Shown here in pieces: positions 53,925 through 63,370 of a stretch of 64,000 nucleotides of DNA. The position numbers and the translations under genes were made by a program. Position 1 is the first letter of the stretch; every line of letters begins with the position of its first letter. Source of the stretch: Agrobacterium tumefaciens (GTDB lineage Bacteria; Pseudomonadota; Alphaproteobacteria; Rhizobiales; Rhizobiaceae); the NCBI GenBank assembly GCA_017744915.1, contig JAGIAH010000015.1, forward strand, positions 1-64,000. Reading direction: 5' to 3'. The notes below the pieces were generated by a model. It did no database searches. It saw only the letters and a program-made list of their open reading frames with translations, and was not told the DNA's origin.

Positions 53925-55358
53925 TCATTGCCAGCGGGCCGAAAGGATGGGTTTGGGGATATAGTCGAAATCCGGCTTCCACGGATAAAAATCGCCGGGC
54001 CGGCGGTGATTGGGAAGGTTTTCGATATCCTGATTGATCACCCCTTCCGTCAGCGCCATGAGGTTGGGGTTGGCGATCGGCGCAAGCTCCGGCGAAAGAT
54101 AACCTGACTTGACGACCAGAAGCCTGACCTCTTTCGGATCGAAGCCCAGACGGGTGAAATCCGCAATCATGTGATAGGGCCTGCGCCGCGCCGCCAGAAT
54201 GACCGTGATGCCACCGATCGTGACCACCGCCTGCCGGTGATCGGCAGCGCCGGGATCGTCCAGTTTGAGAACCTGGGCTTCGACGGTGACGGACGGGCTT
54301 TGCGGATCGAGACTGCCGCCGATCTTCAGGGAAAGGCGCTCGCCCTCGCCTGCCGCAAAACAGGCTTCGACAGCCGGCCGGTCGGTGATGCCGCCCAGAA
54401 GAGCACCCTGCCAGTTGCGCTCAATCAGCGCCGAAAGAACATCGGCGCGGTCACCCACCCCGCCGCCGGTCGGGTTGTCGCCGGAGTCGGCGAGAATGAT
54501 CGGTCGGCTAGTCGTCTTTTCCGCAATATCCATGATGGCGTCGAGCGGCTCCGTCACAGGCCCAAAACGAAAATCCTGCCGGGCGTTCCAGTAGGATTGC
54601 GCGATCTCTGTGGCGATGGCCTTTGCTGCCGCTTTGTCGGTTCCCGTCACCACCGCACAGGCCGTCGCCCGGGGTTCATCGGCCCAGACGTAACCGATCA
54701 TGAAATTTGCATCCCATATACCGGGCTGCGCATCGTGATCCGGCAGAACGGCATAAAGGCTTTTGGTGGGCTCGTCTTCCGTGGAGGTCTTTTCACCCGG
54801 CAGCAGAACGGGGATTTTCGCCCAGGCCACACCGGGCTTTTCTCCCGTCTTAAGGGCCTTCAGTAGCATCGCCCACGCCCGCACCATCGTCTCACGCACA
54901 TCGATATGCGGTGCAGTTCGGTAGCCGGCAAATATATCCAGCTGATCGATGATGGTCTGGCTGACATTGCCGTGCAGGTCGTAGCTCGCAGAGACCACGA
55001 CATCCGGCCCGACCACGGCGCGGGCGCTGGAAATCCAGTCGCCTTCCGCATCATCCATGCCTTCGACATTCATCGCACCATGCATGGCGAGATAAAGCCC
55101 GTCCAGCGGCAACGAGGCTTTCAGGCGTTCGAGGAACTCCTGTTTGAATGCGTCATAGGTCGCGCGCGACACCGGGCCGCCCGGCACCGCCCGCGCATGC
55201 AGAAGCGGCAATACCTCCGCTCCGCCTTCACCGAGGAAATTGAAATATTCGGCCTCCAGAAGCTCCGCGCCCCGAAAGACGCGGAAATCCTCCTGCCCCA
55301 TCAGCACCGGAGAATAGGTGCTGCATTCGGTATGGATTCCACCAACGGCAATACGCAT
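53925..55358 (-). CDS. M81-family metallopeptidase (MlrC-like)
   Basis: 477 aa. The M81/DUF1485 pattern is clear: MRIAVGGIHTECSTYSP at the N-terminus, LYLAMHGAMNVEGMDDAEGD, SASYDLHGNVSQ (metal-binding Asp and His) and YRTAPHIDVRET. The best-known member, MlrC, cleaves linearised microcystin; in soil bacteria the role is usually unknown. It begins 12 bases downstream of the GH20 gene stop, so the two are cotranscribed. Confidence 0.87.
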   Translation of the reverse strand: MRIAVGGIHTECSTYSPVLMGQEDFRVFRGAELLEAEYFNFLGEGGAEVLPLLHARAVPGGPVSRATYDAFKQEFLERLKASLPLDGLYLAMHGAMNVEGMDDAEGDWISSARAVVGPDVVVSASYDLHGNVSQTIIDQLDIFAGYRTAPHIDVRETMVRAWAMLLKALKTGEKPGVAWAKIPVLLPGEKTSTEDEPTKSLYAVLPDHDAQPGIWDANFMIGYVWADEPRATACAVVTGTDKAAAKAIATEIAQSYWNARQDFRFGPVTEPLDAIMDIAEKTTSRPIILADSGDNPTGGGVGDRADVLSALIERNWQGALLGGITDRPAVEACFAAGEGERLSLKIGGSLDPQSPSVTVEAQVLKLDDPGAADHRQAVVTIGGITVILAARRRPYHMIADFTRLGFDPKEVRLLVVKSGYLSPELAPIANPNLMALTEGVINQDIENLPNHRRPGDFYPWKPDFDYIPKPILSARWQ

Positions 55359-55370
55359 CTCGCCTTCCCC

Positions 55371-57290
55371 TCAATAAACCGGGCTCAACGGAACGATGGC
55401 GGAAAAACGCAGCCAGTCCTTCTGCGCCTTTGGCGTCCATGCCGCCTCGGCAATGGCCGGCAGCCTCGGGAAAACCAGATGGTTGAAATAGGCACGATTG
55501 AGGAAATGTTCAGACCAGATGCAGGCCTGAACGCCTTTCATCCGCTCCTTCAATTCCTCTGGAAAATCGCCGACCGCCTCGTAAGCATAGGTATGCGACG
55601 GCGGAACCGTGCCGGCCCAGCTTGCGCCGGGCTCCTGCCAGGCTTCGTCCTGCACCATGTCGAGATAATAGGCCTGACCCGGCGTCATCACCACATCATA
55701 ACCCTGCTTTGCAAGCTCAAGACCGACTTCCGGCTTCTGCCATGCCATCAGCAATGTTCCGGCCGGATCGACACCGCCGCCGTGGGAAACCTCGTCCCAG
55801 CCGGCAAGCTGGCGGCCACGCTCATGCAGCATCCCCTGAATGCGCTTCATGAAATAGGACTGAATGCCGAAGGTGCCGTCCAGCCCTTCCTTGTCCATCA
55901 GCGCCTTGGCGAGCGGCGAGGCGAGCCACGAGCCATCCGCAACTTCGTCGCCGCCGATATGGATGAGCCGCGACGGGAACAGCTCCACCATCTCGTCGAA
56001 AATCTTGCCGAAGAATTCATAGGTCGACTCGATGGCCGGGTTGAGCGCGTTATTGGGATAGCCCTGCACCGAGCGATAGCTGTCCGGGGCTTCCTGCCCG
56101 TCCGTCAGTTCCGGATAGGCAACAAGAGCCGCCGTGCTGTGACCGGGAATATCCACCTCCGGCACGATTTCGACATTCAACGCCGCCGCATGCGCCACGA
56201 CCAGGCGCACATCATCCTGCGTGTAATAGCCGGAAATCGGTTCCGCCCCATTGCCGAGCTGCGGCAGAAGCGGTGCATCCGGGCCGCGCGTGGCACCCAC
56301 GGTGGTCAGCAGCGGATAAGCCTTGATTTCCAGACGCCACGCCTCGTCATCCGTCAGGTGCCAATGGAAGCGGTTCATGCGCAGCCATGCGAGAATATCG
56401 ATCAGCCGCAGCACATCATCAGTCGGATAAAATTGCCGCGAAACATCCAGATGGCAACCGCGCCAGCTATAACGCGGCGCATCGCTGATGGTGCCGGAGG
56501 CCGGGAAACGGAACTTCGGATCGATACGCGCGCCGTGCAGCAGCTGCGCCAGAACCGTCAGGCCATATTGCAGGCCGGCAGCGGCCGAATATTCCACGGT
56601 AACGGCTTCGTTGGAGAAAGTGATGCGATACCCTTCCGCTTCGAGCCCGCTATGCTGCTTGAAATGCAGCGGCTTTCCCTCATGCACCGGCGCAAGGCTG
56701 AAAGGCACATGCCCGACGGCAAAGAGCCTGCGGAACAGCGACAGCACGGTTTCCACCGCAAGCACTTCCTCCGCTTTGGCGTCTTCCATCGGGAAAAGCG
56801 CGACGGGAAAGCCCTTCCCCGGCTCGGCATCGATTTCGGCCGGCCAGGGCTGAATGGCGAAGGGCAGATCGAGCTTGCCTTCGGGAAGCAGCACAGGCGC
56901 CGGCTCGCTGTGGCGCCCATCCAGCATCAGGTCACCCACATCCACGGCACGATGTGTGCCATCGGCAAGGCTGACATAGGCAGATTTTGCGCCGTCCGTG
57001 CGGTGCCGCGCCGGCCTCAGCAGGCCATCGACGGTGAAGCGCCAGGATTTGCCCGGTTCCAGCACAAAACCGGATGGGGGTGCAAATTCATGGAAATTGG
57101 CGTTGCGGCGCAGATAGATGGCGTTGCCGCACACTGGCCTGTCCACCGTCCGCGTCAGCGACGTATAGACGATGCGAAAATCCTTCAGCGGTTCGCGGGA
57201 TAGATTGACCAGCGTGAAGGTGAAGCCGCCGGATGCGGAGTCTGCGAGCGGATGCCATGAATTTTCAAGACGATACTGTGCGAGCGCCAT
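55371..57290 (-). CDS. Beta-N-acetylhexosaminidase (GH20)
   Basis: 639 aa, releases terminal GlcNAc or GalNAc from oligosaccharides. An N-terminal beta domain is followed by the GH20b domain and the TIM barrel: GCHLDVSRQFYPTDDVLRLI, FHWHLTDDEAWRLEIKAYP, and the catalytic pair Asp-Glu in LIHIGGDEVADGSW. The C-terminal WSEHF and LPAIAEAAWTP close the active site. No signal peptide is seen, so it acts on imported oligosaccharides, which fits the ABC importer nearby. Confidence 0.92.
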   Translation of the reverse strand: MALAQYRLENSWHPLADSASGGFTFTLVNLSREPLKDFRIVYTSLTRTVDRPVCGNAIYLRRNANFHEFAPPSGFVLEPGKSWRFTVDGLLRPARHRTDGAKSAYVSLADGTHRAVDVGDLMLDGRHSEPAPVLLPEGKLDLPFAIQPWPAEIDAEPGKGFPVALFPMEDAKAEEVLAVETVLSLFRRLFAVGHVPFSLAPVHEGKPLHFKQHSGLEAEGYRITFSNEAVTVEYSAAAGLQYGLTVLAQLLHGARIDPKFRFPASGTISDAPRYSWRGCHLDVSRQFYPTDDVLRLIDILAWLRMNRFHWHLTDDEAWRLEIKAYPLLTTVGATRGPDAPLLPQLGNGAEPISGYYTQDDVRLVVAHAAALNVEIVPEVDIPGHSTAALVAYPELTDGQEAPDSYRSVQGYPNNALNPAIESTYEFFGKIFDEMVELFPSRLIHIGGDEVADGSWLASPLAKALMDKEGLDGTFGIQSYFMKRIQGMLHERGRQLAGWDEVSHGGGVDPAGTLLMAWQKPEVGLELAKQGYDVVMTPGQAYYLDMVQDEAWQEPGASWAGTVPPSHTYAYEAVGDFPEELKERMKGVQACIWSEHFLNRAYFNHLVFPRLPAIAEAAWTPKAQKDWLRFSAIVPLSPVY

Positions 57291-57334
57291 GATGCTCCCC
57301 TTTATTGCGCATTGAACCCGTCAGAGGGTTTCGG

Positions 57335-58117
57335 TCAGTAGTGTTCGGATTGCGAAAAAGTCCGGGCCAGCGGCGCCTGTCCTGCCGTCAGCCCACAATC
57401 AACCGGCAGGCACACGCCGCTGATGGCGGCGGCCTGCGGACCAGCGAGAAAAGCAACCGCATTGGCCACATCCTCGGGTCTGACGATCCGCTGCAGCGGA
57501 TACCAGTGCTTGGCTTCCTCGAAGACCTGGGGATTGGTGGCGGCACGCGCCTCCCATGCCTGCGTGCGCACGGTGCCCGGCGCGACCGCGTTGGCGCGGA
57601 TGCCGAATTTGCCGTATTCGACGGCGATCAGCCTGGTCAGATGGATCAGCCCGGCCTTTGCCGCGCTATAGGCCGGATGGCCGAACACCGCCATGCCATT
57701 AACGGAGGTGATATTGACCACGGAGCCCTGGGTGCGCTTCAACGCCTCCTCGAAAGCCCTGAAGCAGAGAAACGGCGCTTCCAGATTAAGCGCATTGTCC
57801 TTGCGCCAGATCTCAGCGGTCGTGTCGTGCAGGCAGACAGCCCGTGCCGCACCGGCATTATTGACGAGGGTGGCAACTTCGCCCAGTTCCGCGACCTCGG
57901 TGGCCAGCCGCGCAAGATCCTGCGGATCGGTAACATCACAGGTTTTAGCAACGAAGCCCGAACCGGAAAGCCTGGAAAGCGCTTCGGACAGGGCGCCGGC
58001 ATCGATATCGACCAGCACCACCTTCGCGTGGCTTTCAGAAAGTGCCGCAGCAATCGCCCGGCCAATATCCCCTGCCGCACCGGTTACGATGGCGAGCTGG
58101 TCTTTCCTGTCCTTCAT
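57335..58117 (-). CDS. Short-chain dehydrogenase/reductase
   Basis: 260 aa classical SDR. NAD(P) motif IVTGAAGDIGRAIAAAL, LVNNAGAA, catalytic Ser in NITSVNGMAVFG and YSAAKAG (Tyr-x3-Lys) are all present; Asp after the second strand (VLVDID) favours NAD. Start ATG 58117 is preferred to 58219, which adds 34 unrelated residues. It is likely to oxidise or reduce a sugar or polyol in this catabolic region. Confidence 0.88.
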   Translation of the reverse strand: MKDRKDQLAIVTGAAGDIGRAIAAALSESHAKVVLVDIDAGALSEALSRLSGSGFVAKTCDVTDPQDLARLATEVAELGEVATLVNNAGAARAVCLHDTTAEIWRKDNALNLEAPFLCFRAFEEALKRTQGSVVNITSVNGMAVFGHPAYSAAKAGLIHLTRLIAVEYGKFGIRANAVAPGTVRTQAWEARAATNPQVFEEAKHWYPLQRIVRPEDVANAVAFLAGPQAAAISGVCLPVDCGLTAGQAPLARTFSQSEHY

Positions 58118-58193
58118 CACCTTTACAACTCCCTTGAAGCTTTCCGACCCACCGCAGGGGTCCCAGGCAAAACTGCCTGTATTTTTTTCGCCC

Positions 58194-59057
58194 TCAGTCA
58201 CCGAGCAATTGTTTGTCATCCGGATCGCGATGCTCCACGAGCTGCTGCTTGATGTGGCGCAACGTCACCATCGATCTCTGCCGCTGGTGGTAGGCGGCAA
58301 GCGTCGCAAGAATATCGACGGCAGCCAGATAGGCGTAACGGGACGAAGTCGGCCGGAAGATATTGTTCCCTTCGGGCACATTAACGGCCACCACCATGTC
58401 AGCTGCGGCAGCAACCGGCGTATCGCTCTGGGTAAGCGCGATGGTCGTGACCCCCATTTCCCGCGCCAGCCTGAAACACTTCACCAGTTCCATGTTGCGG
58501 CCGGAAAAGGACGAACCGATAATCACGTCTTCCCTGCGCGCCGCAGCCGTCATCATCAGCTGCATGCTGTGATCGGCACTGGTCGAAACGCGCAAACCCA
58601 GCCGGAAGAGCCGGTTCTGGATTTCCGAAGCGATCATCGAGGAGTTCCCACCCGCGCCGAAGGCATAGATCATGCCGCTATTGGCAATCCTGACCGCCGC
58701 TTCATCGGCGATCGCGGGATCGAGCGTCTTGTGCAGCAGGAACAGCGCTTCCTGCGCCTTGGCCAAAACCTCTTCCGCGACATCGGAAGGGCCGGTACTG
58801 GAAGGTTCGGAGGTGAGATACCGCACACCCACATAGGCCGTCTTGGCAAGGCTGACCTTGAAATCCGAAAAGCTCTGGCAACCGAGACGACGGCAGAACC
58901 GCGTCACCGTCGGCGGCGAGACTTCGGCGCGGGCCGCAAGCTCGATGATCGACGCATTGACGGCGAATTCGAAGTCCGAAACCAGAACATCGGCGATCCG
59001 CCGTTCCGATTGCGAGAACTGCCCCTTGTCTTCCTGTATCCTTGCGAAAATATCCAT
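58194..59057 (-). CDS. RpiR/MurR-family transcriptional regulator
   Basis: 287 aa. N-terminal HTH_6 domain (FSQSERRIADVLVSDFEFAV, then AARAEVSPPTVTRFCRRLGC) and C-terminal SIS phosphosugar-binding domain (IYAFGAGGNSSMIASEIQNR, VIIGSSFSGRNMELVK). Such regulators sense sugar phosphates, often amino-sugar phosphates. Two palindromes of the type these proteins bind lie 140-230 bases upstream (59199, 59270). It probably controls the GH20/ABC genes around it. Confidence 0.88.
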   Translation of the reverse strand: MDIFARIQEDKGQFSQSERRIADVLVSDFEFAVNASIIELAARAEVSPPTVTRFCRRLGCQSFSDFKVSLAKTAYVGVRYLTSEPSSTGPSDVAEEVLAKAQEALFLLHKTLDPAIADEAAVRIANSGMIYAFGAGGNSSMIASEIQNRLFRLGLRVSTSADHSMQLMMTAAARREDVIIGSSFSGRNMELVKCFRLAREMGVTTIALTQSDTPVAAAADMVVAVNVPEGNNIFRPTSSRYAYLAAVDILATLAAYHQRQRSMVTLRHIKQQLVEHRDPDDKQLLGD

Positions 59058-59198
59058 GCTCACCGGTCTCCGTTCCGCCAAAACTTAAAGCCTGGCCCCG
59101 TTGCCGATGCACCCTAATAAAGCGCGCCCGTCAACCGCATAGACCCATGAATCGACCATGTTTCGTCCCCTTGACGACACGACGGACACCTTTGATTT

Positions 59199-59211
59199 GA
59201 AAATCATTTTC
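59199..59211. promoter_or_regulatory. Candidate RpiR operator 1
   Basis: GAAAAT-C-ATTTTC, a perfect palindrome in the gap between the divergent rpiR-type gene and the NTF2-like gene. The form agrees with the TGAA...TTCA operators of RpiR/MurR regulators. Confidence 0.45.
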
Positions 59212-59269
59212 TCTGTTGATTGGGAGATGAGCATATGCCAACAATATTGACCAGAGAAATCTCCAAATC

Positions 59270-59285
59270 TTGAAAATAATTTCAA
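59270..59285. promoter_or_regulatory. Candidate RpiR operator 2
   Basis: TTGAAA-ATAA-TTTCAA, a perfect 6+6 palindrome that ends 15 bases ahead of the NTF2-like start. With operator 1 it would permit cooperative binding. Confidence 0.45.
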
Positions 59286-59300
59286 CAACGGACCCAAGCC

Positions 59301-59786
59301 ATGCGCGATCCCTTCAAAAACCCCTTTCCCGAAACCGACACCGCCCGCCATTCCATCTGGGAGATGCTGGTGACGCGCGATATCGACGCTTTCCTTGCGG
59401 CCGACTGGTCGAAGGTCGCGGATGATTTCGTTGAGGACGGTTTCCTCGGCATCAACGCCAACCGTGATGCGAACCCGGACAATTGGCGCCTGTCCTTCCC
59501 CTCGCTTGAGGCCTATCGTGACGAGTGGCTGCGGCAGGCGAAGGATTTCCAGACCCAGCAATTCGCGGAAGACCCGCGCCATGCGATTTTCACCACCACC
59601 ACGCTGGAAGAGATCGAAGTGGAAGGCGAAACCGCGCTGGTGCGCAAGAAGTTCGACGGCGGGCTCCGCAAGGCCGATGGCAGCTTCGACGTCATGAAGT
59701 GGCAGACGCTCTATTATTGCCGGCTGCATCAGGGCCGCTGGAAGATCAGCGGCTTTACCGGCTACATGCCCAACCCGATGCCGTGA
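59301..59786 (+). CDS. NTF2/SnoaL-like hypothetical protein
   Basis: 161 aa, cytoplasmic. The N-terminal helix pair (ARHSIWEMLVTRDIDAFLAA, DWSKVADDF) and C-terminal beta strands (EEIEVEGETALVRKKF, TLYYCRLHQGRWKISGF) fit the cone-shaped NTF2-like fold, which occurs in small-molecule-binding proteins and isomerases. It is divergent from the RpiR gene and followed by a strong terminator. Its role is unknown. Confidence 0.75.
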   Translation: MRDPFKNPFPETDTARHSIWEMLVTRDIDAFLAADWSKVADDFVEDGFLGINANRDANPDNWRLSFPSLEAYRDEWLRQAKDFQTQQFAEDPRHAIFTTTTLEEIEVEGETALVRKKFDGGLRKADGSFDVMKWQTLYYCRLHQGRWKISGFTGYMPNPMP

Positions 59787-59812
59787 TCCAGCGGGCATGC
59801 ACGACACCCTTG

Positions 59813-59843
59813 AACGCCGGGCCGAAAGCCCGGCGTTGTTTTT
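59813..59843 (+). terminator. Terminator after the NTF2-like gene
   Basis: AACGCCGGGC and GCCCGGCGTT pair perfectly around CGAAA and are followed by TGTTTTTT. Confidence 0.9.
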
Positions 59844-59891
59844 TCTCCTCGCGGCGACGGACGAAAAACGCCGAAAACGGATCTCATCAGG

Positions 59892-59930
59892 AAAAGCCGG
59901 GCATGGAAAGACAGAATACATAGCCCGGCT
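59892..59930 (-). terminator. Terminator of the carbohydrate ABC operon
   Basis: On the minus strand AGCCGGGC (59930-59923) pairs with GCCCGGCT (59902-59895) around a 20-base loop, and four U follow. It comes nine bases after the ATPase stop. Confidence 0.7.
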
Positions 59931-59938
59931 CCTGCCCC

Positions 59939-61051
59939 TTATTGGATCAGCTTGAGGACTGACAGGTCGACGCGACGCTCCAGCGCGATGCCGCTTTCAT
60001 CGAACAGATGGCAATCCGATGCCTTGATGCCGGTAACGATCGGCTCATCCACGACAACGGGTGCGGAGCCGGGAAGCAGAGCACAATAATTCTCACCCGT
60101 GGGCGCAACGCCATAAGCGATGGTATTCACCCCAAGCCGCTCGATCACGCTCGGCGCGACCTTGATGTTGAGATCGGCCGCTTCGAGACCGGTATGTTCC
60201 GGACGAATGCCGAGTGTCAGTTGCTTACCCTCGAGACCGGCACGGGGCTCCACCGGCACGGTGATCGTCTGTCCTTCATAGGCCACCGTCACGCCCTCGG
60301 CGCTGACCGATTTGCAGGTGACCTTCAGGAAATTCATTTTCGGATTGCCGATGAAGCCCGCCACGAACAGGTTCGCCGGCTTGTGATAAAGCTCGAGCGG
60401 CGCACCGACCTGGGCGATTTCGCCGGCATTCAGCACCACGATACGGTCAGCCATGGTCATGGCTTCCACCTGGTCGTGGGTGACATAGATCATCGTCGCC
60501 TTCAGCGTCCGGTGAAGATTGGTCAGTTCGATGCGCATATCGGCGCGAAGGGCGGCATCCAGGTTGGAAAGCGGCTCATCGAACAGGAATATCTTCGGCT
60601 CGCGAACGATCGCACGGCCGATCGCCACGCGCTGGCGCTGGCCGCCGGACAAATTGCCGGGGCGCTGCTGCAGGCGCTGGTCGAGCTGGAGGATTTTCGC
60701 GACACCCTCGACCTTCTGTTTGATTTTCTCCTCCTCCATCTTCTCGACACGGAGGGGAAAAGCGATGTTTTCAAAAACCGTCATATGCGGATAAAGCGCA
60801 TAGGACTGGAACACCATGGCAATGCCGCGTTTGACCGGCGGTAATTCATTGACCTTCACGCCGTTAATGACGACGTCGCCGGCGGAAATCTCCTCAAGGC
60901 CGGCAATCATGCGCAGCAATGTGGATTTACCGCATCCCGAAGGGCCGACAAAAACGACGAACTCGCCATCCTTGATGTCGAGCTGAACGCCCTTGATGAC
61001 TTCGAAATGTCCATAGTTCTTGCGGACGTTGTTGAGATAAAGCTGACCCAA
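59939..61051 (-). CDS. Carbohydrate ABC importer ATPase (UgpC/MsmK type)
   Basis: 370 aa. Walker [15 protein letters not shown], signature [16 protein letters not shown], Walker [15 protein letters not shown] and [17 protein letters not shown] are intact, and a MalK-type regulatory domain fills the C-terminal third. It serves the permease pair and binding protein encoded upstream. A hairpin between it and the SBP gene may reduce its expression relative to the SBP. Confidence 0.92.
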   Translation of the reverse strand: MGQLYLNNVRKNYGHFEVIKGVQLDIKDGEFVVFVGPSGCGKSTLLRMIAGLEEISAGDVVINGVKVNELPPVKRGIAMVFQSYALYPHMTVFENIAFPLRVEKMEEEKIKQKVEGVAKILQLDQRLQQRPGNLSGGQRQRVAIGRAIVREPKIFLFDEPLSNLDAALRADMRIELTNLHRTLKATMIYVTHDQVEAMTMADRIVVLNAGEIAQVGAPLELYHKPANLFVAGFIGNPKMNFLKVTCKSVSAEGVTVAYEGQTITVPVEPRAGLEGKQLTLGIRPEHTGLEAADLNIKVAPSVIERLGVNTIAYGVAPTGENYCALLPGSAPVVVDEPIVTGIKASDCHLFDESGIALERRVDLSVLKLIQ

Positions 61052-61199
61052 GACTTGCCTCTCCCGTCAGCGGCCGACATCAGGCCACGTTCAGAGATGT
61101 TCCGAAACAGGGACAAAACCGCGCCGGATCGGAACCGTTGAAAAACACGGGGACGGAGCGCCAGAAAGGGGCGCAGGCATTCCCGCGGCGAAATTGAGA

Positions 61200-61227
61200 G
61201 GATGCGGGCGGCCTTACGCCCGCATCC
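61200..61227 (-). promoter_or_regulatory. Intercistronic hairpin between SBP and ATPase genes
   Basis: GGATGCGGGCG (61200-61210) pairs perfectly with CGCCCGCATCC (61217-61227). It comes 14 bases after the SBP stop, with no T-run, as expected for an mRNA-stabilising hairpin or partial terminator that keeps SBP mRNA abundant. The 190-base gap to the ATPase holds nothing else clear. Confidence 0.6.
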
Positions 61228-61241
61228 GTGTTCATGAGGAA

Positions 61242-62474
61242 TTATTTGTACTGCTCGAGAGCGGCGGAAGCCTTCTTCGCGGCGTCTTCCGGTGTTGCCT
61301 TGCCGGTGACGACGGACTGTACCATCTCGATCATCGTGTCCTGGAAGCCCTTGTAGTCGGTGAAGAGCGGCTCAGGACCACCATAGGCGATACCGTCGAT
61401 CAGCGGCTTCCAGAAGGGATCCTTGGCGACAAATTCATCGACCTTGGCCGACGGACGCAGCGGGGTGAGGCCAGCGCCGCCCTGCAGCTCATATTCGCCC
61501 TGCGGGCCGGGCGAGGTGATGAATTTGGCGAATTCGGTCGCCTTTTCTTCCACACCGGTTCCCTTGAAGATCGCAAGGCTGTCGGTGATGAGCAGCGTGC
61601 CGGGACCCTTGGCTTCAGGGCCGAGCGGCAGGGTTGCGATGCCCCAGTTGATCTTGGTTTCCTGCAGACGGGTTGCAGCACCCGAGCCCGCCTGGATCAT
61701 GCCGACCTTGCCATCAAGGAAGATCGCGCGGATTTCGTTCTGCTCGTAGGCGGTCGGGCCTTCGACGGAATAGGGCGTGATGTCCTTGTAGGCCTTCAGC
61801 GCTGCAACAACCTGCGGGCTGTCGACGGTGATCTTGTCGCCGTCAATTACCTTGCCATTATTGGTGTAAACCCAATGCATGAACTGGTGCATGGTATTGT
61901 CGAAGGTCTTGGCGGGCAGGCCGTAACCGGCAATGCCAGTCTTTTCCTTGATCTGCTTGGCAAAGGCGATTTCTTCAGCCCAGGTCTTCGGCGGCACTTC
62001 CGGATCGAGGCCGGCCTTCTTGAACAGGTCCTTGTTCCAGTAAAGCGCCTTGGTCGAGAAAGCGACCGGCACGCCCCATTGTGTGTCCTCGAAAGTGACC
62101 GTGTCGACGATGTTGGGATAATAGCTCTTCTTTTCGTCTTCGGTCATCGGCACCGGAACGATCAGATCATTCTGCGCGAACTGCTTCAGCGTGCGCGAAC
62201 CGACATAGGCCATGGCGACCGGTGTGCCGGCAGCGGCGAGCGTCGTGGCCTTGTCCTGGCACTGCTCCCAGCCGACGACTTCAGGCACAACCTTGAAGCC
62301 CGCGTTCTTGCCTTCCCATTCCTTGATGTATTTTTCATGGATGGGATCCATCTTGTCGCCGCAATAGATCCAGCTGATCTCCTTGTCGGCGGCATGCGCC
62401 GCCACCGTGCCAAGGGCGGTGGAACCGGCAAATGCGAAAGCGCAGAGCGCCAATCCGTAATGTTTCAGTGCCAT
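61242..62474 (-). CDS. Carbohydrate ABC importer substrate-binding protein
   Basis: 410 aa, SBP_bac_1 family. Signal peptide (MALKHYGLALCAFAFAGSTA, cleaved near AHA-A), then EISWIYCGDKMDPIHEKYIK and the ligand cleft segments WGVPVAFSTKALYWNKDLFK and LDGKVGMIQAGSGAATRL. The start ATG 62474 has GGGAG at eight bases; the longer reading frame upstream is not part of this gene. The neighbouring GH20 enzyme suggests a GlcNAc-containing oligosaccharide as ligand; that is inference. Confidence 0.9.
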   Translation of the reverse strand: MALKHYGLALCAFAFAGSTALGTVAAHAADKEISWIYCGDKMDPIHEKYIKEWEGKNAGFKVVPEVVGWEQCQDKATTLAAAGTPVAMAYVGSRTLKQFAQNDLIVPVPMTEDEKKSYYPNIVDTVTFEDTQWGVPVAFSTKALYWNKDLFKKAGLDPEVPPKTWAEEIAFAKQIKEKTGIAGYGLPAKTFDNTMHQFMHWVYTNNGKVIDGDKITVDSPQVVAALKAYKDITPYSVEGPTAYEQNEIRAIFLDGKVGMIQAGSGAATRLQETKINWGIATLPLGPEAKGPGTLLITDSLAIFKGTGVEEKATEFAKFITSPGPQGEYELQGGAGLTPLRPSAKVDEFVAKDPFWKPLIDGIAYGGPEPLFTDYKGFQDTMIEMVQSVVTGKATPEDAAKKASAALEQYK

Positions 62475-62512
62475 AGTTAGTCTCCCGTTTTGGTAGTCGT
62501 TCCGGTTATTGC

Positions 62513-63370
62513 TTATTTCACCGCGCCGGCGGTCAGCCCGCCGACGAGATATCGTTGCATCAGGAAGATCGCGATCATAGCCGGCGCGATGCCCACGAAG
62601 CTCGCCGCCATCAGCTCGTTCCAGACGACTTCCTGCCGACCGAAATAGGCAAACAGCCCGACCGGCAACGGCATGTATTCTGTCTTCGAGTTGAAGGTCA
62701 GCGCGTAGATGAATTGCTGAGCATAGGCTTCGATGAAGGAGGAGATCGCGACAACGGCAATGCCCGGCGTCGCGATCGGCAAGACCACCCGGCGAAGCGT
62801 GTAGAGACGGCTCGCCCCATCCACATAGGCCGCTTCCTCCAGCTCGCGGGGAATGCGGCGCATATAGGTCACAAGGAGCAGGATGCCGGTGGGAATGATG
62901 AATGCGACACCGGGAATGATCATCGCGAAATAGCTGTTCAGCACGCCGATGGACCGCATCAGACGAAACAGCGGAATGAGCAGGACCGCGCCGGAGAACA
63001 TCTTCACCGCCAGGAATACTCCCAGCAACAGGCCGGCTCCCTTGAACTCGAAGCGCGCGAAGGCGTAGGCGGCAGGGATGACGAGCACAAGCACGATCAG
63101 GGTGATCGAACCCGCGATGAAGAACGAATTGAAGATATAAAGCGCAAAACCCGGCACGCTCACCCACATCGTCCGGTAGGCCTCGAAGGAGCCATTCTCC
63201 GGCCAGAACCTGTAGGGGGACGAAAACAGCAGGCTGAGCGGCTTCAGCGACACCAGAAAACCTTCGACGAAGGGCGCCAGTACGAAGGTCAGGAACACGG
63301 CGATACCGCAATAGATTCCGACCATTTCATACCAGGTGTAGCGGTTGATCCTCGCATGTCTGTCGGTCAT
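62513..63370 (-). CDS. Carbohydrate ABC importer permease 2 (MalG type)
   Basis: 285 aa with six helices. The EAA loop RELEEAAYVDGASRLYTLRR is in the standard place, and the C-terminus LMQRYLVGGLTAGAVK is the typical MalG-like end. It overlaps permease 1 by four bases and precedes the SBP gene by 38 bases. Confidence 0.92.
   Translation of the reverse strand: MTDRHARINRYTWYEMVGIYCGIAVFLTFVLAPFVEGFLVSLKPLSLLFSSPYRFWPENGSFEAYRTMWVSVPGFALYIFNSFFIAGSITLIVLVLVIPAAYAFARFEFKGAGLLLGVFLAVKMFSGAVLLIPLFRLMRSIGVLNSYFAMIIPGVAFIIPTGILLLVTYMRRIPRELEEAAYVDGASRLYTLRRVVLPIATPGIAVVAISSFIEAYAQQFIYALTFNSKTEYMPLPVGLFAYFGRQEVVWNELMAASFVGIAPAMIAIFLMQRYLVGGLTAGAVK

Noticed and set aside
54906..57203. 765-codon open frame on the plus strand
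   Set aside because: Antisense to the clear M81 and GH20 genes; composition is that of a mirror frame.
62475..63311. N-terminal extension of the sugar-binding protein frame
   Set aside because: The extension overlaps permease 2 in another frame and is Arg/His-rich; the true start at 62474 has a signal peptide and a good ribosome-binding site.
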